NCBI GenBank assembly: GCA_022827185.1 | Contig: JAJDTM010000022.1 | Coordinates: forward strand, 1-64,000 | Reading direction: 5' to 3' | DNA from: Candidatus Poribacteria bacterium | GTDB taxonomy: Bacteria > Poribacteria > WGA-4E > WGA-3G | DNA: 64,000 nucleotides | Shown here: positions 8,189 through 16,697 of the stretch, piece after piece | Position numbering within the stretch: the first letter of the stretch is position 1 | Layout: the number at the start of each line of letters is the position of its first letter | The notes under the pieces: model-generated | The model's database searches: none | What the model saw: the letters and a program-made list of their open reading frames with translations, nothing else | What the model was told of the DNA's origin: nothing | Position numbers and translations under genes: made by a program

Positions 8189-8905
8189 TTACAGAGCACG
8201 GACAGCATCGGTCAAATTAAAATGGAGTTTCGCGACGTTTCCTAATGCCTTACTCCCGTGCAGCGCCACAAATTCTCTACCGGCTTCAATAACCTGATAC
8301 GCACCCCGCGGTAAGCGAATCTCATATTTTTCCGACAATGTATCCATCCCTGTCAAAAAAGCATCGCGAGCGATAATAGAGGCTGCAGCGACTGCGATAT
8401 CGCGTTCCGCCTTTGTTACCTGTCTGATTTCTATCCCAAGCCTCACAGGCACAGCGCGCACACTGTCACGCTGTAAATGGGGTCCGTTATTCGCGCGTTG
8501 GGCGAATTGTCCGGTGATAAGGTCATCTTTAGCAAATTTGTCAACAAGGGCATGTTTCGCACCGACGCTGTCCGCCAATGTCCGAATAGCCTCAGCATGA
8601 AGCGACGCGAGTAGATGGTTTAGGTTTTGTCCCCGCCTGCGGAGAGTGGCGTAAAGGGAATTATATTCAGCAGGCATCCTTTCCACAATAACGACATGCT
8701 GCGCATTATGACAACGGATTAATTCCGAAAGGTTTCGGATACGGCGTGTTGACAAGGTCTTTCCATCAGTAATGCCTAAATCTGAGAAGGTTTCTCGGGA
8801 TTCAGCATCCACGTAAACAGCCGCGACAACGAGTGGTCCGAAGTAATCACCTTTACCTGCCTCGTCTGTGCCGATCCATGTGTTCCAATTGTGTATTGCG
8901 TTCAT
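8189..8905 (-). CDS. rnhC: Ribonuclease HIII, catalytic domain only
   Basis: The enzyme hydrolyses RNA in RNA-DNA hybrids. At the start, WIGTDEAGKGDYFGPLVVAA has the GDYFGP form typical of RNase HIII rather than the GRGPLAGP form of HII. Other acidic catalytic positions are in ALVDKF and ERDIAVAAASIIARD. Bacillus RNase HIII is about 310 residues with an N-terminal TBP-like substrate-binding domain; this protein is 238 residues and begins directly with the catalytic domain. No upstream in-frame extension appears in the track. Confidence 0.88.
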   Translation of the reverse strand: MNAIHNWNTWIGTDEAGKGDYFGPLVVAAVYVDAESRETFSDLGITDGKTLSTRRIRNLSELIRCHNAQHVVIVERMPAEYNSLYATLRRRGQNLNHLLASLHAEAIRTLADSVGAKHALVDKFAKDDLITGQFAQRANNGPHLQRDSVRAVPVRLGIEIRQVTKAERDIAVAAASIIARDAFLTGMDTLSEKYEIRLPRGAYQVIEAGREFVALHGSKALGNVAKLHFNLTDAVRAL

Positions 8906-8936
8906 TGAATGATTTCAATCCGTTGTAGCTTTGGGT

Positions 8937-9506
8937 TTATGTTGAATTCCGAAGTGCCGCGAATTCGGTAACCTGTTTACCGACGGCTTCGACACGTGCA
9001 GCCAATTCAGGATCGTGCAAATTACCCTCAGCATCAAATGCCTGAGATGAGTTCGGGATAGATGCGTCTTTCGGGACGACCCAAGCGTGGAGTGCTGTGC
9101 CAACCGTGCGCAACATAGAAAGCGCATTTGCCGCACCCATCCGTCCACCGGAGACACCAATAAGCCCGATGACCTTGTTCTCAAATTCATCAAAGCCCAT
9201 CAGATCAAGAGCACTTTTAAGGACACCGCTGAAGCTGCCATGGTATTCAGGGGAACCGAGAAGTATACCGTGCGCACGTTTCACCTTTTCCCGGAGTTTG
9301 AACACGCCAGGCGGATAGTCACTTTCGTTAGCGACAGAACCTTGAAAAACGAGTTCATACTCGCCAAGCTCAAGCAATTCGACCTCGGCACCTGCCTCTT
9401 TCGCGGCAGCAAGCGCAATTTGGAGTGCCGCGTGCGTTGAACTGCCTTTCCGTAGGCTTCCACAGATAGCGACAACATAGACAGGTTGGTTATTGGTACG
9501 CTCCAT
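8937..9506 (-). CDS. NADPH-dependent FMN reductase-like flavodoxin-fold protein
   Basis: The 189-residue protein shows the NAD(P)H:FMN reductase pattern: VVAICGSLRKGSSTHAAL near the N-terminus (FMN phosphate loop), ILLGSPEYHGSFSGVLKSALD in the middle, and VIGLIGVSGGRMGAANAL. Such enzymes reduce FMN or quinones in the cytosol. The track ORF begins 42 codons earlier in a Cys-rich stretch unlike any homologue; the ATG at 9506 is preferred, with AAAGGG about 10 nt upstream. Confidence 0.88.
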   Translation of the reverse strand: MERTNNQPVYVVAICGSLRKGSSTHAALQIALAAAKEAGAEVELLELGEYELVFQGSVANESDYPPGVFKLREKVKRAHGILLGSPEYHGSFSGVLKSALDLMGFDEFENKVIGLIGVSGGRMGAANALSMLRTVGTALHAWVVPKDASIPNSSQAFDAEGNLHDPELAARVEAVGKQVTEFAALRNST

Positions 9507-9815
9507 TTTTAGTATCCCTTTCAGTAAGTTCCCTAAACATACGCAACCGTAGCAAAAAATGAGACAGTGCGGATCCATCGTGATGCTTCCTGAACCGCAT
9601 CTTAGCATAACACAGCAACAAAGGCATGTCAAAAGGTTTTTTTACCACAAGGAACATCAGCAGCAGTCGTGCAAACGTTATATTCGGTGAAATTATACCA
9701 CATCTTGCCGAGCCGATGCCAAACTAACTTCACCTTCAGTCGTGCGAAGCGACCTTGCACGCAAAATCGAAACGATCAGAAAACTAACTCGTTTTATATA
9801 GGTGAAGATTTTTTC

Positions 9816-9845
9816 TTGACAATATTTAGAAGTTTCTTTTATAAT
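9816..9845 (+). promoter_or_regulatory. Sigma-70 promoter of the first LamG gene
   Basis: TTGACA and a perfect TATAAT are separated by 18 bp. The same promoter type, in the same relative position, occurs before the second LamG gene. The leader to the GTG start is about 210 nt and contains a conserved structured stretch and a MITE. The rest of the 9507-10064 gap shows no ORF or RNA I can name. Confidence 0.75.
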
Positions 9846-9855
9846 ACTTTTGTAA

Positions 9856-9921
9856 GTTAAAACGCGAGTCGTTCATCGAATGGATGGGTTGAAAGCCTTC
9901 TCTAATGTGAGCCGCTCGCAT
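9856..9921 (+). promoter_or_regulatory. Candidate structured leader, LamG copy 1
   Basis: The stretch starts GTTAAAACGCG and ends CTCGCAT, as does the matching stretch before the second LamG gene. GCGAG can pair with CTCGC, and a small GG-TTGAAA-CC hairpin lies inside. The middle has diverged between the two copies while the ends are kept. It matches no riboswitch class I know. Confidence 0.35.
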
Positions 9922-9937
9922 CGTACGTTAATTTGTT

Positions 9938-10035
9938 AGGATTTACGCATTTGTTCTCAAAGTCCCCCTGATAAGGCGGATTTAGGGGTTTAAAAATCAA
10001 AATCTACCGCTATATGCTAAATTTGCGCAAGTCCT
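9938..10035. mobile_element. MITE-like element with a perfect 7-bp target duplication
   Basis: The 98-bp element has terminal arms AGGATTTACGCA and TGCGCAAGTCCT, an imperfect inverted pair, around the AAAGTCCCCCTGATAAG core. It is flanked directly by ATTTGTT on both sides (9931-9937 and 10036-10042), a target-site duplication. It encodes no protein, so it must be moved by an enzyme encoded elsewhere. The corresponding leader of the second LamG gene has no insertion. Confidence 0.85.
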
Positions 10036-10064
10036 ATTTGTTTTAGACATGAGGAGGTTTACTC

Positions 10065-10853
10065 GTGCGTTTAATAATGTATTCACTCGCCGTTGCTCTA
10101 CTCATCGTAGGCAGCGCGCTCACCACACATGCCGTAGTCCAAGACGAAGGCTTAATCCTTTACTTCAGTTTTGATGAAGCAGATGGAAATATGGTTAAAG
10201 ATGGAACAGGCGGCGGAAATGATGGCGTCATTGATGGTGCAGAGATTGTTAGCGATGAAGTCGTCCACGGTAAAGGGTCGGCATTGTTCGACGATGGCAA
10301 CGATAGTGTAACGGTTGAATCCTTTGCCGCGTTAGAGAATTATACCGATAATTCCTATCTTTTCTGGCTCAATTTTGGTGCATTGAATTCCGGTGCTTGG
10401 AACCAAATTATAGCGAAAAAAGCACCAGGGTCTGACCGTTCGCCGGGTATCTGGACCTGCAACCGCGTTAGTTTACACATCCACTATCGGTTCAATCCCG
10501 GGAATGCCGGAAGCCTTTGTGTCGGTCCTGAGGGAGAAGGGGACGAGTTCGCTGCTGGTGACTGGCACCATATTGCCGGTATCAAAGAAGGTACGGGCTT
10601 CAAATTTTACATTGATGGCGAAGTCGTTGATGAACAGACCGTTCCAGCAAACCACGCGCAAGGCGAAGAGAAACTCTATATCGGTAAAACAGGCTATGCT
10701 TCCGCGCTCTTCTATATTGATGAACTCTTTGTCTACGATAGAGCATTGAGCGGCGACGAGGTTATAGATGTAATGGAGGGCTTACTCACCCCTGTTGAAC
10801 CCCAAGATAAACTCACTACGACGTGGGGACACCTGAAAACAGGTCGCGATTAA
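10065..10853 (+). CDS. Secreted LamG/concanavalin-like protein, copy 1
   Basis: The 262-residue protein starts at GTG behind GAGGAGG. Residues 1-24 (MRLIMYSLAVALLIVGSALTTHA) form a signal peptide. The rest is one LamG-like jelly-roll domain: LILYFSFDEADGN at its start, a WHHIAGIKEG core, GEEKLYIGKTGYASALFYIDELFVYDRALS at its end, and a short tail ending TTWGHLKTGRD. LamG domains bind carbohydrates or proteins outside the cell; no catalytic part is present. The second copy at 11153 is closely similar along the whole length. Confidence 0.85.
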   Translation: MRLIMYSLAVALLIVGSALTTHAVVQDEGLILYFSFDEADGNMVKDGTGGGNDGVIDGAEIVSDEVVHGKGSALFDDGNDSVTVESFAALENYTDNSYLFWLNFGALNSGAWNQIIAKKAPGSDRSPGIWTCNRVSLHIHYRFNPGNAGSLCVGPEGEGDEFAAGDWHHIAGIKEGTGFKFYIDGEVVDEQTVPANHAQGEEKLYIGKTGYASALFYIDELFVYDRALSGDEVIDVMEGLLTPVEPQDKLTTTWGHLKTGRD

Positions 10854-10872
10854 TTTCACACGCTGAAACGTT

Positions 10873-10894
10873 GGGACGGCTTTCATGCCGTCCC
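10873..10894 (+). terminator. Terminator hairpin after LamG copy 1
   Basis: GGGACGGC and GCCGTCCC form a perfect 8-bp stem over TTTCAT, followed after a few bases by CCTTTTCT. The T-tract is weak and displaced. Confidence 0.65.
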
Positions 10895-11009
10895 ACATCC
10901 CTTTTCTCACCCGGAACATATTTACTCTCTAAAACGCCCACTTTCCTCATTTCCCCGAAATGAAAATCGACACTTCCACGGCTTTAGCATAAACAAATGC
11001 AGATTTTTC

Positions 11010-11038
11010 TTGACATATTTAAGCGTTTCTTCTACAAT
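11010..11038 (+). promoter_or_regulatory. Sigma-70 promoter of the second LamG gene
   Basis: TTGACA and TACAAT are separated by 17 bp. It is homologous to the promoter of the first copy, so the duplication included the control region. Confidence 0.72.
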
Positions 11039-11048
11039 ATCTGTGTGG

Positions 11049-11109
11049 GTTAAAACGCGTGCCCTATTATTCAAGGGTTGGAAACCGGCCCTAACGTTGG
11101 GTCTCGCAT
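11049..11109 (+). promoter_or_regulatory. Candidate structured leader, LamG copy 2
   Basis: It begins GTTAAAACGCG and ends CTCGCAT. GGTTGGAAACC forms an internal hairpin, and CCC near the start can pair with GGG near the end. The pattern is shared with 9856-9921 although the middle sequence differs. Confidence 0.35.
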
Positions 11110-11152
11110 AGCACATTAATTGGCTTTACTTTTGATATGAGGAGATTTACTT

Positions 11153-11944
11153 ATGCGTTTAGTTATGTATCTACTCACTGTTGCTCTACTCATAATGGGC
11201 AGCACGATCACCACACACGGTGCCGTTAAAGACGACGGTTTGATCCTTTACTTCAGCTTTGATGCAGCAAAAGGCGGAAAGATAATAGATGAAACCGGCG
11301 GTGGAAATGATGGCGACATAGTTGATGGTGCGAAAATTGCCACCGATGAAGTCGTCCACGGCAAAGGCTCAATATTGTTCGACGCTGCTGGCGACAGTGT
11401 GCAGGTCGATTCCTTCAAAGAATTAGAAGATTATCAGGATAACTCCTATCTCTTCTGGGTCAACTTTACTAAGGCGAACTCCGGGGGTTGGGATCAGATC
11501 ATCGCGAAAAAGGCACCCGGTTCTGACCGTTCACCCGGTATCTGGACCTGTAACCGTGTGCCGCTGCACATTCACTATCGGTTTAACCCCGGTAACCAAG
11601 GCACACTCTGCGCAGGTCCCGACGGCGAAAATGACACATTTGAAATCGGCGAATGGTACCATATCGCAGGTGTTAAAGAAGGCGCCAAGTTGGCGTTTTA
11701 TGTCAATGGCAAAAACGTCGCGGAACCAGGTGTGCCGAAAGATCACGCACAAGGCGCAGAAAAACTCTATATCGGTAAAACGGGTTATAGCGCCGCGAAG
11801 TTCTACCTCGACGACCTCTATGTCTACGATAGAGCTGTGGATGCCGACGAGGTGGAAGATATTATGGACGGTAAACTCCTCCCCGTCGAACCGGCGGACA
11901 AACTCGCCACGACGTGGGGACAAGTGAAGAAACGTCGTGATTAA
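11153..11944 (+). CDS. Secreted LamG/concanavalin-like protein, copy 2
   Basis: A 263-residue paralogue of the preceding gene, with the same architecture: signal peptide (MRLVMYLLTVALLIMGSTITTHGA), one LamG domain starting LILYFSFDAAKGG, the shared block AKKAPGSDRSPGIWTCNRV, and the C-terminal TTWGQVKKRRD. GAGGAG precedes the ATG. The pair looks like a recent tandem duplication of a complete transcription unit. The function is unknown; a secreted, surface-binding role is inferred from the fold and signal peptide only. Confidence 0.85.
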   Translation: MRLVMYLLTVALLIMGSTITTHGAVKDDGLILYFSFDAAKGGKIIDETGGGNDGDIVDGAKIATDEVVHGKGSILFDAAGDSVQVDSFKELEDYQDNSYLFWVNFTKANSGGWDQIIAKKAPGSDRSPGIWTCNRVPLHIHYRFNPGNQGTLCAGPDGENDTFEIGEWYHIAGVKEGAKLAFYVNGKNVAEPGVPKDHAQGAEKLYIGKTGYSAAKFYLDDLYVYDRAVDADEVEDIMDGKLLPVEPADKLATTWGQVKKRRD

Positions 11945-11963
11945 TTTCACGCTCCGAAACGTT

Positions 11964-11985
11964 GGGACGGTTCTCATGCCGTCCC
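11964..11985 (+). terminator. Terminator hairpin after LamG copy 2
   Basis: GGGACGG and CCGTCCC pair over TTCTCATG. It is homologous to the hairpin at 10873 but one pair shorter, and the T-rich tail is weak. The next gene begins 22 nt downstream. Confidence 0.55.
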
Positions 11986-12007
11986 ATATTCATCTTCTCA
12001 TCTCGGC

Positions 12008-13354
12008 ATGCCTACTCGTCAATGCTATCTATTCCCCATACTGAAAAGTATTATTCTCTCTTTTACCCTGATTGTCCTACCCCCATCGGTGGGGTGGTGC
12101 GATGCTGAACAGGAAATTAACATCCGGTTTGAACGCGGTGTCCGCTATCTTGACGCGGAGCAGTACAATCAGGCACTCGCCGAATTTCAAGCTATTCAAA
12201 AAGAATATGCCACCTCAGATGACATTGGGAGTCTCGCCCAATACTACATCGGTATTGTGTATCAAGAACTCAATAGTCTGAGCGAGGCTGCAGCCGCATA
12301 CCAGAAAGCATTGGCACTTAAAGCACCACAGGAGGTACACGGGAACGCACACCTGCACTTAGGCATCGTCTATAAAGCACAAGGTAAATTAGCACTTGCT
12401 GAAGATCATCTCAAACAAGCACTCATCCTGTTGACGCAATCTGCGGAAGCACACATCCATCTTGGCGATGTATGTGTGCTCCAACGTAGATTCAACGCCG
12501 CTGAAAAGGCTTACCGTGAGGGCATCCGTCTGAACCCAAACCACACTGAATCCTATTACGGACTCGGACGGATAGCAGAGATGCAAAATCACCTAAAACA
12601 GGCTATGGAATATTACGATGCCGCGCTCGCGCGAAACCGATATTCATCGCAGACGCATTATAGGCGCGCACTCACGTATCAGAAACTTGGAGACAAAGAG
12701 AAATCCAAAACTGCTATGGCACAGTTTCAACGTTTAAAGACTTATGAGGATCAGATGCACCGATTTCGAGAGGCAATTTATACAAATCCGAATCTGCCGG
12801 TGCTATACATTAAACTCGGCGAACTCCATGAGGCTCATGACAACTTAGCAGAAGCGGCACAAATTTATGAAGTCGCCACGCAGGTGTACCCGTCCTATCT
12901 GCCAGCGTATCTTCACCTCGGCGAGATATTTATTCGGCAACGTACGCTTGAAAAAGCGGTGCGCGTGTATGAAAAAGCCACAGAAATCGCACCGGATAAC
13001 GCACAAGTCCAGATAAAGTTAGGCGTTATCTATATCAACCAACGCCAGTTTGAACCAGCAATCGCGGCTTTCAAGCACGCCACTGCTGTTGATAACACTG
13101 CAGCAGAAGCCTACAACAATCTCGCGCGGCTCTATGCAGGACTCGGTAAAGAGATGCAACAAGCAATAGATTTAGCACAACAGGCGGTCACTTTGGCACC
13201 GACGGCGAAACATTATGACACACTTGCATACACCTACTTCCGCAATGCCCAATATACACAGGCTTTGGACGCTATCAATCAAGCCATCGCATTAGCACCG
13301 AATGTAGATGCATACAATAAACTACGCTCACAGATTCAAAAGGAGAAAAAATGA
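12008..13354 (+). CDS. TPR-repeat protein with signal peptide
   Basis: The 448-residue protein has a hydrophobic N-terminal segment (residues 10-28, ILKSIILSFTLIVLPPSVGWC) and then about ten tetratricopeptide repeats, for example AEAHIHLGDVCVLQRRFNAAEKAYREG and AQVQIKLGVIYINQRQFEPAIAAFKHA. A Cys at the end of the hydrophobic stretch could be a lipidation site, but SVGWC is not a standard lipobox. TPRs mediate protein contacts, so this is probably a periplasmic or envelope scaffold; the partner is unknown. Its TGA overlaps the ATG of the next gene (ATGA), so the two are translationally coupled. Confidence 0.8.
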   Translation: MPTRQCYLFPILKSIILSFTLIVLPPSVGWCDAEQEINIRFERGVRYLDAEQYNQALAEFQAIQKEYATSDDIGSLAQYYIGIVYQELNSLSEAAAAYQKALALKAPQEVHGNAHLHLGIVYKAQGKLALAEDHLKQALILLTQSAEAHIHLGDVCVLQRRFNAAEKAYREGIRLNPNHTESYYGLGRIAEMQNHLKQAMEYYDAALARNRYSSQTHYRRALTYQKLGDKEKSKTAMAQFQRLKTYEDQMHRFREAIYTNPNLPVLYIKLGELHEAHDNLAEAAQIYEVATQVYPSYLPAYLHLGEIFIRQRTLEKAVRVYEKATEIAPDNAQVQIKLGVIYINQRQFEPAIAAFKHATAVDNTAAEAYNNLARLYAGLGKEMQQAIDLAQQAVTLAPTAKHYDTLAYTYFRNAQYTQALDAINQAIALAPNVDAYNKLRSQIQKEKK

Positions 13355-14139
13355 AAAAAGGGATATGTATCGGATCATTACCGGGCGGTTCAACCGAAGC
13401 GCGGTTTAAACTCGCGAAAGAAGCCGGGTTTGACGGCGTTGAAATCAACACGCTTGGAAATGACGACGACCGACTTCAGACAAAAGAGATCGCCACACAA
13501 CACGGATTAGAAGTCTTCAGCGTGATGAATAGCAAACACTGGGCATGTCCGCTCTCCGATGCTGATGCCGATGTTCGTGCAGAATCGCGCGACGGAATGC
13601 TCGATTCAATAGCAACCGCGACGGCTGTCGGCGCAGACACTGTGTTGCTTGTTCCTGCCGTTGTCAACGATAAGACCAGTTACGAGGACGCATATCAACG
13701 TTCACAAGCGGAAATTCATAAACTGATTCCTAAGGCAAAAGAGAACGGGATCACAATTGCACTCGAGAACGTTTGGAACAAGTTTCTACTCAGTCCGATA
13801 GAATTCTGTCGCTACCTTGACGAGTTTGACAGTGAGACGATAACCGCCTATTTTGATGTAGGTAATATCGTGCTGTACGGCTATCCACAACACTGGATTC
13901 GTTCTCTGGGGAACCGTATTTCTAAAGTGCATGTCAAAGGATTCAATGCAACCGACAGTCGGTGGACCTATCTGATTGAGGACTGCACGATTGATTGGAA
14001 CGCTGTCATGTCAGCATTTGAAGAGATTGGGTACAACGACTACATGACAGCAGAACTTCCGGTTGATGAGGACAACCCAGAAGGTAGAGTACATAGCATC
14101 AGCAGTGATATGGACAAAATTATCGCTGGAAATGTATAA
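13351..14139 (+). CDS. Sugar phosphate isomerase/epimerase-like TIM barrel (AP endonuclease 2 superfamily)
   Basis: The 262-residue protein begins KKGICIGSLPGG, then EAGFDGVEINTLG. Metal-site-like acidic segments follow: IALENVW near residue 133, AYFDVGN near 165, KVHVKGF near 195 and MTAELPVDE near 232, matching the ExD..H..E arrangement of xylose-isomerase-like barrels. These enzymes isomerise or epimerise sugars or inositol derivatives, and the precise substrate cannot be told. AAAGGAGAAAAA precedes the start, and the ATGA overlap with the TPR gene implies an operon. Confidence 0.78.
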   Translation: MKKGICIGSLPGGSTEARFKLAKEAGFDGVEINTLGNDDDRLQTKEIATQHGLEVFSVMNSKHWACPLSDADADVRAESRDGMLDSIATATAVGADTVLLVPAVVNDKTSYEDAYQRSQAEIHKLIPKAKENGITIALENVWNKFLLSPIEFCRYLDEFDSETITAYFDVGNIVLYGYPQHWIRSLGNRISKVHVKGFNATDSRWTYLIEDCTIDWNAVMSAFEEIGYNDYMTAELPVDEDNPEGRVHSISSDMDKIIAGNV

Positions 14140-14249
14140 TATTAGATTAAGTTAGCAAGAATCCTTTGAGCAATGTATACGGTTGAGGCGAAGCAGTCTC
14201 GCCCTATAAATCGAATTAGGATGTTTGGAACGCGGAACCTACGAAACAA

Positions 14250-15041
14250 ATGGAAGTTATTATTCAACCGACTTATGAGCAGCTCGCGGCGGTTGCGGCT
14301 GAAATCGTCCGAGACGCGCTCTTAAAAAAACCGAACCTTGTTTTAGGACTTGCCACCGGTAGCACACCGATCGGTGTCTATGAAGCCTTAGTCCGGATGC
14401 ATAAAACAGAGGGACTCGATTTCTCAGGTGTAACCACCTTCAACTTAGATGAGTACGTCGGGATTCCACCGAACCATCCGTATAGCTACCACACCTTTAT
14501 GGAGACGCATCTTTTTAATGCCGTTAACATTCCCACAGAGAATCGCCATATCCCCCAGAGTACAACGGTCAAACATGAGGAATTCTGTGAGCAGTACGAA
14601 GCGGCAATTGTGGATGCTGGCGGCATTGACATTCAAGTACTCGGCATCGGAAAAGACGGGCATATCGGTTTTAACGAACCGAGTTCTTCCCTCGGTTCGC
14701 GGACGCGTATTAAAACACTGACACAAAGTACCCTTGAGGCAAACGCACCGCATTTCGGTAGTACCGTCGACGCTGTCCCAAAAATGGCGATTACGATGGG
14801 AGTCGGCACAATCATGGAGGCAAAACAGTGTCTACTGTTGGCAAGCGGAGAATCAAAAGCGGAAGCGATCGCAAACGCCGTAGAAGGACCGATCACGGCA
14901 GAAGTCCCAGCATCGGTACTGCAGATGCATCCACAAACGGTTGCCATCATTGACGAGACGGCTGCTTCACAACTGAAACGTGTAGACTACTACAAACAGG
15001 TCTACGCGAATAAACAAGAATTGCTATCTCAGGACCATTAG
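14250..15041 (+). CDS. nagB: Glucosamine-6-phosphate deaminase NagB
   Basis: NagB converts glucosamine 6-phosphate to fructose 6-phosphate and ammonia in amino-sugar catabolism. The 263-residue protein has the complete family pattern: LATGSTPIGVYEAL (phosphate site), TFNLDEYVGI (catalytic Asp), NHPYSYHTFM, and GIGKDGHIGFNEPSSS with the catalytic His. Length agrees with E. coli NagB (266). No nagA or nagE lies in the window; the upstream sugar isomerase is 110 nt away and may be transcribed separately. Confidence 0.95.
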   Translation: MEVIIQPTYEQLAAVAAEIVRDALLKKPNLVLGLATGSTPIGVYEALVRMHKTEGLDFSGVTTFNLDEYVGIPPNHPYSYHTFMETHLFNAVNIPTENRHIPQSTTVKHEEFCEQYEAAIVDAGGIDIQVLGIGKDGHIGFNEPSSSLGSRTRIKTLTQSTLEANAPHFGSTVDAVPKMAITMGVGTIMEAKQCLLLASGESKAEAIANAVEGPITAEVPASVLQMHPQTVAIIDETAASQLKRVDYYKQVYANKQELLSQDH

Positions 15042-15062
15042 GATCACGATGTCAGCATAACA

Positions 15063-16508
15063 CTATAGCTCTTCTTCATCAAACAACCCGTATTCTTTTA
15101 CTTTCCTTTGGATTGTCCGACGACTCACCTTAAGTATTTCTGCGGCTTTTGCTTTGTTATTATCCACAGACGCAAGGGTTGCCCGGAGTGCCTCTCGGTT
15201 AATTTCATCAAGTGACATACCGACTTCTACATTTAAGTGCTGTTTATCCTCAATTGTATCGACCGGTTTCCAGATATCGGGAACAGAAAGTAGATTTGAA
15301 AATGCGATGCCAGCTGCCTTGAGGATGCGTTCAGGTAAGTCAATTTGTTGGATTGTCGATTGAGTGGACGTTACAACAATACCTTCAATACAGTTTTTCA
15401 ATTCGCGCACATTCCCTGGCCACTCATATTTCATCAGCGTTCTAATTGCCTCTGGTTCGAGGGTTATCAGAGGCTTTCCATTCTGCTGGCAAAACTCTTC
15501 AAGAAAATCCTTCACAAGTAGCGGAACATCTTCAATACGTTCTTGGAGCGTAGGGAGATGGATAGGCACAACGTTGAGCCGATCGTAGAGATCCGGTAGG
15601 AATTCTCGTCTCTTGGATGCGGCTTCCAAATCGTGATTCGTAGCACATACGACGCGGACATCAACCCGAATCGTTTTGTCGCCGCCAACCCGTTCAAATT
15701 CGCGTTCTTCAAGAACCCGTAAAAGACGCGCTTGATTGGATAGACTGAGTTGTGAAACTTCGTCAAGAAAGAGCGTACCGCCATGTGAGAGTTCAAATCT
15801 CCCTTTGCGCTGATAGTATGCCCCACTAAACGCCCCACGTTCATGCCCGAAAAGTTCGGATTCTGCAAGGTTTTCGTTGAGTGTCGCACAATTAAAGGCG
15901 ATGAGAGGCCCCCGGCGCAAACTTCGGTGGTGAATCGCACGAGCGACCAGTTCTTTACCCGTACCGCGCGCACCGTGAATCATTACAGTCGCTTTTGTTG
16001 GCGCGATCTGGGTAATCATGTCGCGAATCCTGATGATTTGCGGCGAATTACCTGTGAGCCGGCGCAAGCCTTCCTTCTCATCTATTTGTGATTGGAGTTG
16101 TCGATTCTCAAAGGTGAGGCGTTGATTTTCAAGGGTTCTATGTAGCAGTGCCTCCAGATGCACAGGGTTAACTGGCTTCGGGAGAAAACAGGTGTCTTTG
16201 TAAGCGAGCATCGCTTTGATACCGATATCGGTCTCTAAAATGTTCGGTTCTGTAATAAAAATCACGCCGACATCCGGGTGATGCTGTATTGCCGCATCTA
16301 ACAGTGCTAATCCGTCAATTCGCGCCGCTTTCAATTGGGCAATAAGGATATCTATTTTCAAGTGCTCAATCTGATGAAACGCCTGATACATATTGCCTGT
16401 GACAAGAAGACGAAGCCCTTTACCCGCAAGTGTTTCGCAGACAAGCTCGCGTTCACTCCTATCGGCATCAACAATCAGTACTGTTTTTTGCGCGTTTGTT
16501 GTGTTCAT
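15063..16508 (-). CDS. NtrC-family sigma-54 activator with a degenerate receiver
   Basis: The 481-residue protein has three parts: a receiver (about 9-125), an AAA+ sigma-54 activation domain (about 140-375) and a Fis-type HTH (about 440-481, KAKAAEILKVSRRTIQRKV). In the receiver the phospho-acceptor Asp is replaced: where DxxLLD is expected the sequence is DILIAQ (Gln58). Acidic D14/D16, Thr86 and Lys111 are kept. Walker A is GARGTGKE; the sigma-54 contact loop is GAFSGA instead of GAFTGA; Walker B is GGTLFLDEV. The ATG at 16508 is preferred over the upstream TTG because it puts the receiver at the N-terminus. RpoN is encoded at 43.6 kb. Confidence 0.92.
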   Translation of the reverse strand: MNTTNAQKTVLIVDADRSERELVCETLAGKGLRLLVTGNMYQAFHQIEHLKIDILIAQLKAARIDGLALLDAAIQHHPDVGVIFITEPNILETDIGIKAMLAYKDTCFLPKPVNPVHLEALLHRTLENQRLTFENRQLQSQIDEKEGLRRLTGNSPQIIRIRDMITQIAPTKATVMIHGARGTGKELVARAIHHRSLRRGPLIAFNCATLNENLAESELFGHERGAFSGAYYQRKGRFELSHGGTLFLDEVSQLSLSNQARLLRVLEEREFERVGGDKTIRVDVRVVCATNHDLEAASKRREFLPDLYDRLNVVPIHLPTLQERIEDVPLLVKDFLEEFCQQNGKPLITLEPEAIRTLMKYEWPGNVRELKNCIEGIVVTSTQSTIQQIDLPERILKAAGIAFSNLLSVPDIWKPVDTIEDKQHLNVEVGMSLDEINREALRATLASVDNNKAKAAEILKVSRRTIQRKVKEYGLFDEEEL

Positions 16509-16697
16509 AATTGACGGAGTTACAAACCCTACCAGTGAAAGCAGGTCTGTGGATTGCTGTTCGTTGAATATCAATAGCGTCTCAGATTTTGCTATGACCT
16601 GAAAAAAAGTATTGTTTAAAATTGAAAATTTAGGTAAACTATAAAATCATTATCCGCAACATAATAAATTTTTGTTGACATTTTTCGGAGGAATTGA

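Noticed and set aside
11531-11977. 148-residue ORF on the minus strand
   Set aside because: Lies wholly antisense to the second LamG gene; its length reflects the codon bias of that gene.
16575-16697. Sigma-54 promoter between the activator and the membrane-protein gene
   Set aside because: No TGGCAC-N5-TTGC-like element on either strand of the gap.
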